Source: Lepus europaeus (taxonomy: Eukaryota > Chordata > Mammalia > Lagomorpha > Leporidae). From it: 64,000 bases of DNA. The position numbers were made by a program, and so were the translations under genes. Under the pieces are notes generated by a model. That model worked only from the letters and a program-made list of their open reading frames with translations, was not told where the DNA came from and did not search any database. This document shows, in pieces, positions 32,398 to 43,203 of the stretch. Position 1 is the stretch's first letter, and each line of letters starts with the position of its first letter. The stretch lies in NCBI RefSeq assembly GCF_033115175.1, contig NC_084831.1:11256540-11320539 (forward strand). Direction: 5' to 3'.

Positions 32398-32689
32398 GGG
32401 GCCGGTGCTGCTGCATAGTAGGTTAAGCCTCTGCCTGCAGTTCCAGTCCTGGCTGTCCCTCTTCTGATCCAGCTCTCTGCTGTAGCCTAAGAAAGAAAGC
32501 ACTGGAAGATGGTCCAAGTGCTTGGGCCCCTGCACCTGAATGGGAGACCCAAAGAAGCACCTTGCTTATGGCTTAGAATTGGCCCAGCTCCGGCCACTGC
32601 AGCCATTTGGGGAGCGAATCAGCAGTGGGAAGATCTTTCTCTCTGTCCCTCTGTAACTCTACCTCTCAAATAAATAAACAATAATCTTG
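32398..32689 (+). mobile_element. CSINE type 1, internally deleted
   Basis: The CATCCCATATGG block is missing between GCCTGCAG and TTCCAGTCCTGG. Tail AAATAAATAAACAATAATCT. Confidence 0.9.
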
Positions 32690-33031
32690 ATCGGCGCCGC
32701 GGCTCACTAGGCTAATCCTCTGCCTGCGGTGCCAACACCCCAGGTTCTAGTCCTGGTCAGGGCGCCGGATTCTGTCCCGGTTGCCCCTCTTCCAGTCCAG
32801 CTCTCTGCTGTGGCCCGGGAGTGCAGTGGAGGATGGCCCAAGTGCTTGGGCCCTGTGCCTGCATGGGAGACCAGGAGAAGCACTTGGCTCCTGGCTTCGG
32901 ATTGGTGCAGCCGTAGCAGCCACTTGCGGGGTGAACCAACGGAAAAAGACCTTTCTCTCTTTTCTCTGTCTCTCTCACTGTCTAACTCTGCCTGTCAAAA
33001 AAATAATAATCATCATCTTTAAAAAAAAAAA
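32690..33031 (+). mobile_element. CSINE type I/2
   Basis: Inserted at the tail of the previous copy. Head CGGCGCCGCGGCTCACTAGG, with a short GCAGCCGTAGCAGCCACTTG body end. Confidence 0.93.
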
Positions 33032-33106
33032 GTAACTATAAAATAGCAATCTTGTAATATTTATAATCAAAGTGCTGAATGGTTTACAAATGGATACAAT
33101 TTTGCA

Positions 33107-33430
33107 ATTTTCGTTTTTAAGATTTATTTATTTGAAAGGCAGAGTTAGAAAGAGGCAGAGGCAGAGAGATAGTGAGGTTTTCCATCTGCTGGTTTACTCC
33201 CCAGATGGCCACAATGACCAGAGCTGTGCCCTTCCAAAGCCAGGAACTAGGAGCTTCTTCCCGGTCTCCCACATGGATGCTAGGGGTCCAAGGATTTGGG
33301 CCATCTTCTGCTGCTTTCCCAAACCACAGCAGAGAGCTGGATCAGAAGTAGAGCAGCCAGGACTCGTACCAGCACCCATATGAGGTGCTGCAAGCAATAG
33401 CTTTACCTGCTACACCACAGCACCAGCCCC
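33107..33430 (-). mobile_element. CSINE type 1, first of two at one target
   Basis: 10-bp TSD CAATTTTGCA (33097-33106 and 33431-33440). Confidence 0.94.
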
Positions 33431-33448
33431 CAATTTTGCATCTTTAAA

Positions 33449-33757
33449 AAAAAAAAAAATTTATTTATTTTATTTGAAAGAGTTACACAGAGAGAGGAGA
33501 GGTAGAGAGAGAGGGAGAGGGGGTCTTTCATCCGATGGTTCACTCTCCAATTTGCCACAACGGCCTGAGCTGCACATATACGAAGTCAGGAGCTTCTTTT
33601 GGGTCTCCCACGTGGGTGCAGGGGCCTAAGGACTTGGGTCATCTTCTGCTTTCCTAGGCCACAGCAGAGAGCTGGACTGGAAGTGGAGCAGCTGAGTCTC
33701 GAACCTGCAGCCATATGGGATGCCGGTGCTTCAGGCCAGGCCACAGCATCAGACCCC
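33449..33757 (-). mobile_element. CSINE type 1, second at the same target
   Basis: 18-bp TSD with one mismatch: CAATTTTGCATCTTTAAA (33431-33448) and CAATTTTGCATCCTTAAA (33758-33775). Confidence 0.94.
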
Positions 33758-33789
33758 CAATTTTGCATCCTTAAAGAGGGAGTAGAGAC

Positions 33790-33954
33790 CTATAGGACAC
33801 TCCTGGTTCCTGGCTTCAGATCAGCTCAGCTCTGGCCATTGCTGTCATTTGGGGAGTGAACCAGTAGATGGAAGACCTCTCTCCCTCTCTCTCTCTCTCT
33901 CTGGCTCTACATCTCTCTGTAACTCTTTCAAATAAATAAAATTTTTTAAATCTT
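33790..33954 (+). mobile_element. CSINE type 1, 5'-truncated
   Basis: Only the last 165 bases remain, with a (CT)n segment. Its tail is the target of the next SINE. Confidence 0.88.
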
Positions 33955-34294
33955 TTTTTTTTTTTTTTTTTTTTTTGGACAGGCAGAGTGGACAGTGAGA
34001 GAGAGAGAGACAGAGAGAAAGGTCTTCCTTTTGCCGTTGGTTCACCCTCCAATGGCCGCCGCGGCCGGCGCACCGCGCTGATCCGATGGCAGGAGCCAGG
34101 TGCTTCTCCTGGTCTCCAATGGGGTGCAGGACCCAAGTACTTGGGCAATCCACCACTGCATTCCCTGGCCACAGCAGAGAGCTGGCCTGGAAGAGGGGCA
34201 ACCGGGACAGAATCCGGCTCCCTGACCAGGACTAGAACCTGGTGTGCCAGCGCCGCTAGGCGGAAGATTAGCCTATTGAACCGCAGCGCCGGCC
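33955..34294 (-). mobile_element. CSINE type 2 (2b-like), left arm of an inverted pair
   Basis: Perfect 17-bp TSD AAAATTTTTTAAATCTT (33938-33954 and 34295-34311). It lacks the GCGCGCCTA block. Confidence 0.96.
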
Positions 34295-34327
34295 AAAATT
34301 TTTTAAATCTTAAAAAAAAAAAGAGAG

Positions 34328-34672
34328 AGGGCCGGCGCCGCGGCTCACTAGGCTAATCCTCCGCCTTGCGGCGCCGGCACACCGGGTTCTAGTCCCGGTC
34401 GGGGCACCGATCCTGTCCCGGTTGCCCCTCTTCCAGGCCAGCTCTCTGCTGTGGCTAGGGAGTGCAGTGGAGGATGGCCCAAGTCCTTGGGTCCTGCACC
34501 CCATGGGAGACCAGGAGAAGCACCTGGCTCCTGCCATCGGAACAGCGCGGTGCGCCGGCCGCAGCGCGCTACCGCGGCGGCCATTGGAGGGTGAACCAAC
34601 GGCAAAAGGAAGACCTTTCTCTCTGTCTCTCTCTCTCACTGTCCACTCTGCCTGTCAAAAAAAAAAAAAAAA
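34328..34672 (+). mobile_element. CSINE type 2b, right arm of an inverted pair
   Basis: Head starts GGGCCGGCGCCGCGGCTCAC, 33 bases after the head of the minus-strand copy. It is flanked by AGAGAG repeats. Confidence 0.96.
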
Positions 34673-34759
34673 AAGAGAGAGTGAAGCAGGACAAGCACCA
34701 CATAAATAGGTATTTTCTAAAAAGAACTAAACATCAAGTTTTAATTTAATAGCTAAAGG

Positions 34760-35052
34760 GTCTGGCGCCATGGTGTAGCGGGGTAAAGCTGCTACCTATA
34801 GTGCTGGCTCCCAAATCCCAGCTGCTCCCCTTCCCATCCAGCTCTCTGCTGTGGCCTGGGAAAGCAGAAGATGGCCTAACTGCTTGGGCCCCTGCACCCA
34901 TGTGGGAAGATCTAGAGGAAGCCCCTGGCTCTTGGCTTTGGATCAGCCCAGCTCCAGCTGTTGTGAACATTTAGGGAATGAAGCAGCAGATGGAAGACCT
35001 CTCTCTCTCTGCGTCTGCCTCTCTGTAACTCTGCCTTTCAAATAAATAAATA
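34760..35052 (+). mobile_element. CSINE type 1
   Basis: Perfect 14-bp TSD TTTAATAGCTAAAG flanks it. The CATATG block is deleted. Confidence 0.93.
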
Positions 35053-35119
35053 TTTTAATAGCTAAAGTTGTTGAAAACTTCATTCTGGCTTCACTACTTA
35101 AAAAAAGAAACCTACATAA

Positions 35120-35850
35120 CAAATGGATACATGTCTAATATTTAGCAAAAGAAGGCAACAAAAGAATATCTAAAGTATGGTTCCATTTATGTAAAGTTGA
35201 CAAGCAAAATAAAACTACTATTTGAGGATACATTCATCATTGGTAAAACTATTAAGAGAGAAAATTACCACAAAAGTTAGGACATGGTTACTTCTGCGAG
35301 AGAGGTAAATGGCTGTAATCAGAGATGGGTACAACGGAAGGACCTCTGGGACATCAGCCACATTCTGCTTCTTGACTGGATGATGGCTACACAGGTATTT
35401 GCTTAGAATTATTCTTTATTATTTTATTTTTGACAGGCAGAGTTAGACAGTGAGAGAGAGACAGAGAAAAAGGTCTTCCTTCCATTGGTACACCCCCCCA
35501 AATGGCTGCTACAGCTGACACGCTGCACCGATCCGAAGCCAGGAGCCAGATGCTTCTTCCTGGTCTCCCATGCGGGTGCAGGGCCCAAGCACTTGGGGCA
35601 TCCTCTGCTGCACTCCCGGGCCAGAGCAGAGAGCTGGACTGGAAGAAGAGCAGCCGGGACAGAATCTGGTGCCCCAACTGGGACTAGAACCTGGGGTGCT
35701 GGCGCCGCAGGTGGAGGATTAGCCAAGTGAGCCGCGGCGCTGGCCTATAATTATTCTTTAAACTGCATATGCACTCTTCTGCATTCTTCATGATATAAAG
35801 AAATCTGGCTAAACTTAATTTTAATACTATTTAATAATAATGTATAAAGA
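35120..35850 (+). mobile_element. Old L1 3' end (L1M-like), split by a SINE
   Basis: GGTTCCATTTATGTAAAG, GGTTACTTCTGCGAGAGAGG and TTCTTGACTGGATGATGGCT follow the order seen in old L1 3' UTRs. Confidence 0.5.
35419..35746 (-). mobile_element. CSINE type I
   Basis: TSD AATTATTCTTTA (35407-35418 and 35749-35760). Confidence 0.95.
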
Positions 35851-35921
35851 TTTCTGCAATTGAACTTTCATTCGGAGCACAACATTCACATATTTCACCT
35901 ACATTAGGTTCAGAGTGCACA

Positions 35922-36215
35922 GCAGGGAAGGCACTGTGGCACAGCAGTTGAAGCTGCCTGCAACACTCTATCCCACATCAGAGTGCTGGTTTGAGTCCCA
36001 GTTATCCCACTTCCTGCTAATGCATCCTGGGAGGCAGCAAGTGCTTGGGTCTCTGCCACCCGTGCAAGAGACCCAGACAGAGTTCTGGGCTCCTGGCTTT
36101 GGGCCTAGACCAACCCTGGCTATTGTGGGCATCTCGAGTGTGAACTAACAGACAGAAGTTCTCTGTCTCTCCTTTTCCCTCTCGCTGTTGCTCTGCACCT
36201 CAAGTGGAAGAAAAA
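35922..36215 (+). mobile_element. CSINE type 0
   Basis: GGGAAGGCACTGTGGCACAG head, TCCCACATCAGAGTGCTGG, and tail nearly lost. Confidence 0.82.
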
Positions 36216-36497
36216 ACATTACAGGGAGGGGAGAGCATAGCAAAACCAACTTGTCAGAGGTAAAAGAACAACCAAATCATAAGAAACTTAGGTGAAAAGG
36301 ACACCTCACTGAAACCTCTCAAGGTTTCTGTGCTTCTCAAATGTTAATGTGAATCTAGTTTAAACTATAGATTTGGATTCAGTAAGCCTGGGGTGGCACC
36401 TGACATTCTGCGCTCTACCCTTGATGTTGCTAGTCCTGGCACTCAGCCAGCAGTCTTTAATGAGTGTTAAAATGCAGCATGTGTCAAAACTAGATAA

Positions 36498-36735
36498 GGG
36501 GCATGCCACAGCGGCGTAGGCCACCACCTGCAGCTAACGCGCCTGGGAAGGCAACAGAGGACAGCCCAACTGCTTCAGCCCCTTTACCCATAAAGGACAC
36601 CGGACTCTAGCTTCAGTCTGGCCCAGTTCTGGCTGTTGCAGCAATTTGGAAAGCAAACCAGTAGATGGAAGATCTCTCTATTCCTCCCTCCCTCTCTGTA
36701 ACCCCACCTTTCAAATAAATAAATCTTTTTTTAAA
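36498..36735 (+). mobile_element. CSINE type 0/1, internally deleted
   Basis: Head fragment GGGGCATGCCACAGCGGCGT is joined directly to CTAACGCGCCTGGGAAGGCA. Tail CAAATAAATAAATC. Confidence 0.83.
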
Positions 36736-37088
36736 AATATCATGTTGTAGTTTCCAGGCATTCTCTACCTGTGAGCAGACAAGCAGCATGGTAAAATGGT
36801 ATTTCAGGAAGAACCCAAGGTACTCCACAGTCCCCCAATGTTCCCATCAGATCTCAGCCTGCAAGCAAAGCCAGCTTCCTCACTGACACGCAAAAATACC
36901 CTGCAAAGAGCAGAACACATTTTCACAAGATACAGCAAGGGGATGGAAACTGTCATTTCCATTTCTTTTTTCTCCCAATGCTCTGAGCAAAGGAATAATG
37001 CCCTCCTGTCCCTGCCTAACTAAAACACCCATTTCTCTAGGCCAGAGGAAAGTCCCTCCTTCCATCATCAGTCACAGTTACAAGTTTT

Positions 37089-37419
37089 TGTTGTTTGTTT
37101 GTTTTTTGGACAGAGTTAGACAGTGAGAAAGAGACAGAGAGAAAGGTCTTCCTTTTTCTGCTGGTTCACCCCCCAAATGGCTGCTACGGCCGGCGCTGAG
37201 CCGATCCGAAGCCAGGAGCCAGGTGTTTCCTCCTGGTCTCCCATGCGGGTGCAGGGCCCAAGCACTTGGGCCATCCTCCACTGCCCTCCCGGGCCAGAGC
37301 AGAGAGCTGGACTGGAAGAGGTGCAACCGGGACAGAATCCAGCGCCCCGACCAGGTCTAGAACCCGGAAGCCGGCACCACAGGTGGAGGATTAGCCTAGT
37401 GAGCCGCGGCGCCAGCCAA
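37089..37419 (-). mobile_element. CSINE type I
   Basis: Perfect 14-bp TSD AGTTACAAGTTTTT (about 37075-37088 and 37420-37433). Confidence 0.95.
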
Positions 37420-37592
37420 GTTACAAGTTTTTATGTGTGACTTTTTCTCCATAACCAGATTTTAAATTCATGGAAGGCAGATAAAGTCTTGACTGTTCCT
37501 TATCCTTGAAAATTTTAAATAACAGCAGTGTATGCACACAAAGTAAATCTTTTGTTTGACCAGCTTACTTGATTATAAAAATCACCTACTAG

Positions 37593-37933
37593 AGGCCGGC
37601 GCCGCGGCTCACTAGGCTAATCCTCCGCCTTGCGGCGCTGGCACACCAGGTTCTAGTCCCGGTTGCCCCTCTTCCAGGCCAGCTCTCTGCTGTGGCCAGG
37701 GAGTGCAGTGGAGGATGGCCCAAGTGCTTGGGCCCTGCACCACATGGGAGACCAGGAGAAGCACCTGGCTCCTGCCATCGGAACAGTGCGGTGCGCCGGC
37801 CGCAGCCTGCCTACCGTGGCAGCCATTGGAGGGTGAACCAATGGCAAAGGAAGACCTTTCTCTCTGTCTCTCTCTCTCACTGTCCACTCTGCCTGTCAAA
37901 AAAAAAAAAAAAAAGGAAAGAAAAAAAAAAAAA
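37593..37933 (+). mobile_element. CSINE type 2b, first of two at one target
   Basis: TSD TCACCTACTAG at 37582-37592 and 37934-37944. Confidence 0.96.
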
Positions 37934-37944
37934 TCACCTACTAG

Positions 37945-38259
37945 GGCGGCACCACAGCTCACTAGGCTAATCCTCCGCCTGGGCGCCAGCACCCCAGGTT
38001 CCCAGGTTCTAGTCCCGGTCGGGGCGTCGGATTCTGTCCTGGTTGCTCCTCTTCCAGGCCAGCTCTCTGCTCTGGCCCGGGAAGGCAGTGGAGGATGGCC
38101 CAAGTCCTTGGGCCCTGCACCCGTATGGGAGACCAGGAGAAGCACCTGGCTCCTGGCTTCGGATTGGCGCAACGCGCCTGCCATAGCGGCCATTTGGGGG
38201 GGTGAATCAATGGAAAAGAAAGACCTTTCTCTCTGTCTCTCTCTCACTGTAATTCTGTC

Positions 38260-38290
<31 letters not shown>

Positions 38291-38305
38291 AAGGAGGGAG
38301 GGAGG
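37945..38305 (+). mobile_element. CSINE type I, second at the same target
   Basis: Shares TCACCTACTAG on its left and TCACCTACCAG at 38306-38316 on its right. The tail of about 28 A is followed by GGAGG repeats. Confidence 0.95.
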
Positions 38306-38419
38306 TCACCTACCAGGTAGATTTCCTGGGTATTATTTTAGAAAACAGGGATGGGCCCAGGAATCTTACCAACAAGCACTGCATACACAAATTAAGAAAG
38401 TACTTTTAAACTCAAGGTT

Positions 38420-38560
38420 AAGGCGTGGGTATTTTAATAAAGTAGTTAAGACTCTCTTTGGGATGCCTGCATCTTTGGTGTCAGAGTGCCTGGGTCTGAG
38501 CCTGACTGCTCCCAACGCATGTCATGGAGGGCAGCAGGTGGCGGCTCCAGTACTTCTGTC
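38420..38560 (+). mobile_element. Possible CSINE type 0 fragment
   Basis: TTTGGGATGCCTGCATC and GTCAGAGTGCCTGGGTCTGA recall the old head and body. The rest is unrecognisable. Confidence 0.5.
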
Positions 38561-38940
38561 CATCCCACATGACAACTGGCACCTCCTACCCGCGTTCCCA
38601 GCTCTGAAAGTGAGGCTGAGGTGCTGATCCCTTCTTCACAGTCTTAAAAGACCTGAGAACACCTTCTCGGACCTTTGCTTTCCCCTTAGGTAAGAGTTTC
38701 ACCCTACAGTTAGTAACCTCAGGTTATTACCCTACTTTTTTTTTGCTCTTCCAGTCTTGGAACAGACTTGTTCCAATCCCCTGGAATACATCCCTCTGTC
38801 TGAAATATCTGGTACTTTTTTCATTTTTGGGTTAGTTCCTTTTGGATGAAATATTTTAAGGATAAAAATAACCATAAAATAAATAAATAACTGTAAAGAA
38901 ATATTAAATTTACCTTAATAATTCTGTTAGTAGTAATATG

Positions 38941-39256
38941 GGGGCTGGTGCCGTGGCTCACTTGGTTAATCCTCCGCCTGGGGCGCTGACACCCCATATG
39001 GGCACTGGGTTCTAGTCCCAGTTGCTCCTCTTCCAGGCCAGCTCTCTGCTGTGGCCTGGGAGGGCAGTGGAGGATGGCCCAAGTGCTTGGGCCCCTGCAC
39101 CCACATGGAGACCAGGAGGAAGCTCCTGGCTTCGGATCGGCACAGCACCGGCCATAGTGGCCATTTGGGAGTGACCCAATGGAAGGAAGACCTTTCTGTC
39201 TCTCTCTCACTGTCTATAACTCTACCTGTCAAATAAATAAATAAATAAAATAAAAA
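38941..39256 (+). mobile_element. CSINE type I
   Basis: TSD TAGTAATATGGG on both sides. Head GGCTGGTGCCGTGGCTCACT with the CACCCCATATGGGCACTGGG block. Confidence 0.95.
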
Positions 39257-39312
39257 ATTAGTAATATGGGTACTGTATTTTTAAACTTCAAAGCAAATAA
39301 ATGTTATTATTA

Positions 39313-39681
39313 TTATTTTTTTAATCTTTTTTTTTTTTTTTTAAATTTTTGACAGGCAGAGTGGACAGTGAGAGAGAGAGACAGAGAGAAAGGTCTTCCT
39401 TTTGCCGTTGGTTCACCCTCCAATGGCCGCCGCGGTAGCGCGTTGCGGCCGGCACACCGCGCTGTTCCGATGGCAGGAGCCAGGTGCTTCTCCTGGTCTC
39501 CCATGGGGTGCAGAGCCCAAACACTTGGGCCATCCTCCACTGCACTCCCTGGCCACAGCAGAGAGCTGGCCTGGAAGAGGGGCAACCGGGACAGGATCGG
39601 TACCCCGACCGGGACTAGAACCCGGTGTGCCGGCGCCGCAAGGCGGATGATTAGCCTAGTGAGCCACGGCGCCGGCCGGTT
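39313..39681 (-). mobile_element. CSINE type 2b, left arm of a palindrome
   Basis: TSD AAATGTTATTATTA (39299-39312 and 39682-39695). It shares the unusual AACACTTGGGC / CAGAGCCC variants with the copy at 39701. Confidence 0.97.
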
Positions 39682-39700
39682 AAATGTTATTATTAAAACC

Positions 39701-40050
39701 GGCCGGCGCCGTGGCTCAACAGGCTAATCCTCCGCCTTGCGGCGCCGGCACACCGGGTTCTAGTCCCGGTCGGGGCACCGATCCTGTCCCGGTTGCCCCT
39801 CTTCCAGGCCAGCTCTCTGCTGTGGCCAGGGAGTGCAGTGGAGGATAGCCCAAGTGTTTGGGCTCTGCACCCCATGGGAGACCAGGAGAAGCACCTGGCT
39901 CCTGCCATCGGAACAGCGCGGTGCGCCGGCCGCAGCGCGCTACCGCGGCGGCCATTGGAGGGTGAACCAACGGCAAAAGGAAGACCTTTCTCTCTGTCTC
40001 TCTCTCTCTCACTGTCCACTCTGCCTGTCAAAAATTTAAAAAAAAAAAAA
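39701..40050 (+). mobile_element. CSINE type 2b, right arm of a palindrome
   Basis: 19-bp TSD AAATGTTATTATTAAAACC (39682-39700 and 40051-40069). It is head-to-head with the previous copy across a 15-base loop. Confidence 0.97.
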
Positions 40051-40456
40051 AAATGTTATTATTAAAACCAAGATTTTCAGTGTAAGAGAAGCAAACATAA
40101 AATCTAAACATAAAAATGTAATTAAAATTCAACTGTAAATATCAATACAAATCGATTTCTAATAAGCATTATTTTTCTAGTTCTGCCTCGGAGAAGGACC
40201 TGCAAACAATGAAGACCCTGAAGCAGAGCCTCCCGAGCACTTAGATCTTGGTTTCCCTAAAGCAGACACTAGGTTCTCCTGGAAAAATGACTGATTTCAG
40301 GTCAAAGACAGAGAGAGTACAAGGTGACCATGGGATAACTTGTGACAAAAACAGGGGAAGCACCCAAAGACCTATAGGGAATGTCAAAAGTATATAACAC
40401 CTACTCTTCAAAGAGGATCCTACTGGCCAGATTTCAATGTCAAAAATTGCAAGGGT

Positions 40457-41120
40457 GGGGGCCAGTGTTATGGCACAGCAGGTTGAGTGGGGCCAGCATC
40501 CCATACTAGAGTGCCAGTTCAAGTCCTTTTCTTATAAAGATTTTTTTTTTTTTTTTTTTTTTTACTTATTTGAAAGACAGAGTTAGAGAGAGGCACAGGC
40601 AGAGAAAGAGAGAGAAGTCTTCCACCCACTGGTTCACACCCAAATGGACACAACGGCCGGAGTGGGGCCGATCCGAAGCCAAGAGTTTCTTCCGGGTCTC
40701 CCACACAGGTGCAGGGGCTCAAGGACTTGGGCCATCTTCTACTGCTTTTTCAGACCATAGCGAAGAGCTGGATCGGAACTGGAGCACTTGGGACTTGAAC
40801 CAGTGCCCATATGAGATGCCAACACTGTAGGCAGCGGCTTTATGTGCTACACCACAGCACCTAGCTGGCTGTTCCACTTTCTGATCCAGTTTCCTGCTAA
40901 CTGGGCCTGGAAATGTGGCCAAAGATGGCCCAAGTGCTTGGGACATTGCCACCCATGTGAGAGATCCAGATGAAGTTCCTGGTTCCTGACTTCAGCCTGG
41001 CCCAGATCTAGCTGTTGCAGTCATTTGGAGATGAACCAGCAGATGGAGGAGCTCATGTTCTCTCTCACTGTCTCTCCCTCTCCCTCTGATACTCTGCCTC
41101 TGAAATAAATCTTTTTTTTA
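40457..41120 (+). mobile_element. CSINE type 0/1, split by a nested SINE
   Basis: Head 40457-40529 (GGGGGCCAGTGTTATGGCAC, ATCCCATACTAGAGTGCCAG) and the remainder 40863-41120 ending GAAATAAATC. Confidence 0.88.
40530..40862 (-). mobile_element. CSINE type 1 nested in a SINE
   Basis: Reversed tail with about 24 T, and head ending CTACACCACAGCACCTAGC. Confidence 0.92.
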
Positions 41121-41222
41121 AAGTGTGATGGTTGTAACATTTAAACACTTACAGTGATACAGAAACAGCAAAGAATCTTCTACTACCCCATCAATTCTTT
41201 ACTAAGAAACTTTTCAACAAAG

Positions 41223-41512
41223 TGGCCGGCATTGTGGACAGGAGATAACACTGGCATTCTATATAGGTACCAGTTCGAGTCCTGGCTGCTCCACTTCAGA
41301 TCCAGCTCCCTACTGATGCACCTGGGAAGGCAGCAGAGGATAGTCCAACTGCTTGGGCCCCTGCACCTACATGGGAGACCCAGAAGCAGCTCCTGGCTTC
41401 CATCTGGCCCAGCCCTAGCCATTGCGGCCACTGGGAGTGAACCAGCTGATGGAAGACCCCTCTGTCTCTTCCTCTTTGTCTAAAGCTCTGCCTTTCAAAT
41501 AAAATAAAATAA
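41223..41512 (+). mobile_element. CSINE type 1, head deleted
   Basis: GTGGCCGGCATTGTGG runs straight into ACACTGGCATTCTATATAGG, so the start of the body is missing. Confidence 0.9.
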
Positions 41513-41612
41513 AAAACACTTTGTCTTCTCAAAGAACAATAAAGAAAACATAAATCTGCAAGATTGCATCATACCAGTAAATTCCTTAAAATAGCTGAAA
41601 TAAAATTACCCT

Positions 41613-42180
41613 TGGGTGGGCACTTGGTGCAGTGGTTAAGACACTCCTTTGAAGCCGGCACCGCGGCTCACTAGGCTAATCCTCCGCCTTGCGGCGCCGG
41701 CACACCAGGTTCTAGTCCCGGTCGGGGCACCGGTCCTGTCCCGGCTGCTCCTCTTCCAGGCCAGCTCTCTGCTGTGGCCCGGGAAGGCAGTGGAGGATGG
41801 CCCAAGTTCTTGGGCCCTGCACCTGCATGGGAGACCAGGAGAAGCACCTGGCTCCTGCCATCGGAACAGCGCGGTGCGCCGGCTGCAGTGCGCCTACCGC
41901 GGCGGCCATTGGAGGGTGAACCAATGGCAAAGGAAGACCTTTCTCTCTGTCTCCCTCTACTGTCCACTCTGCCTGTCAAAAATAAAAAATAAAAAAAAAA
42001 AAGACACTCCTTTGGCCACCCCCATCCCACATCAGAGTGGCTGACTTCCCACACCCAGCTTCCTGTCAGCGCACACCCTAGGAAGCAGCAGGTGACGGCC
42101 CAGGCCCTGGATGTTGCAGGCGTTCAGGGAATGAATCAGCATGAGACATCTTTGTCTCTCTTTCAGACAAAATAAATTTT
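41613..42180 (+). mobile_element. CSINE type 0, split by a nested SINE
   Basis: Head GGGTGGGCACTTGGTGCAGT at 41613-41651 and the remainder from 42015 with CATCCCACATCAGAGTGG. Confidence 0.85.
41652..42000 (+). mobile_element. CSINE type 2b nested in a SINE
   Basis: Perfect 14-bp TSD AAGACACTCCTTTG (41638-41651 and 42001-42014). Confidence 0.96.
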
Positions 42181-42319
42181 AATTACTCTAAATATTAAAT
42201 ATACTCAAGGAATGCTAAAACTAAAACCTGCTTGCATTAGCAGAAATTAAACTATTTCAAATTTATAGATTTTGGCATGGCCTCTTGAACTTAAATAATT
42301 TTAAAAAATTAGTTGCACT

Positions 42320-42612
42320 AGGGCTGGCACTGTGGCATACCAGGTTAAGCCGCATCCCACAAGGTACCAGTTGGAGTCCCAGCTGCTGCATCTCCTGTCC
42401 AGCTCCCTGCGAATGCACCTAGGAAAGCAGCAGAAGATAACCTAAATACTTAGGCCCCTGCACCCATGTGGGAGACCTGGATGAAGCTCCTGGCGTCAGC
42501 CTGGCCCAGTCCCCACTACTGTGGCCAATTGGGGAGTGAACCAACAGGTGAAAGACCTCTCTCTCTCTGTCTCTCCCTCTCTGTAACTGTTCCTTTCAAA
42601 TAAATAAAATTC
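42320..42612 (+). mobile_element. CSINE type 1, diverged
   Basis: Head GGGCTGGCACTGTGGCATAC, with a short deletion before GCATCCCACAAGGTACC. Confidence 0.88.
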
Positions 42613-42905
42613 TTATTTTTTTCTTATTGGAGAGTCAGAGAGAAAAAGAGAATGGGAGAGTTCTCGTGCCCTAGTTCACACCCCCAAGTGCCTGAAAAGA
42701 CTAAGCCTGCGCTGCGCTGCAGCTAGCAGCCAGGACACAGTCCATGTCTTCATCGTGGGCGGCAGGAACTCAACTACTTGAGCCATCACCTGCTGTCTCC
42801 AGGGTCCACACTGGCAGGAAGTTAAAATCAGGAGCCAGAGTTAGTCATTAAACTCAGGCCCTCTGATACAGAATGCACACATCTTAACTATGAGGCCAAA
42901 TGCCC
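42613..42905 (-). mobile_element. CSINE type 0
   Basis: Very diverged: ATCACCTGCTGTCTCCAGGG and TCTTAACTATGAGGCCAAAT are the reversed old body and head. Confidence 0.7.
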
Positions 42906-42934
42906 AACCTTCGGAATTCTAAAATGACTTGTTG

Positions 42935-43203
42935 GGCCGCCAATTGCAGTGACTGCATCCATAGGGGTGCTGGTTAGAGTTCTGGCTGTTCTACTTCTGA
43001 TCCAGCTCTCTGCTATGGCCTGAGAAAGCAGTAGAAGATGGCCCAAGTTCTTGGGCCCCTGCACCCGCATGTGGGTACTGGAAGAAGCTCCTGGCTCCTG
43101 ATCGGCCCAGCTCTGGACATTGTGACCATTTGGGCAGTGAACCAGTGGATGGAAGACCCTTCTCTCTTTCTGTCTCTCTCTGCCTCTAAAAAAAAAAAAA
43201 AAA
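42935..43203 (+). mobile_element. CSINE type 1, head truncated
   Basis: TSD GACTTGT (about 42927 and 43205). Head reduced to GGGCCGCCAATTGCAG. Confidence 0.88.

Noticed and set aside
37612-38320. Long open frames of about 205-211 codons on both strands across 37.6-38.3 kb
   Set aside because: Both run through two type-2/I SINEs, with runs of Ser/Leu from the CT-rich segment and Lys/Phe from A/T tails. They are translations of repeats, as are the many other 60-130-codon frames with GPSTWAILHC-like or SLSLSL-like sequence.
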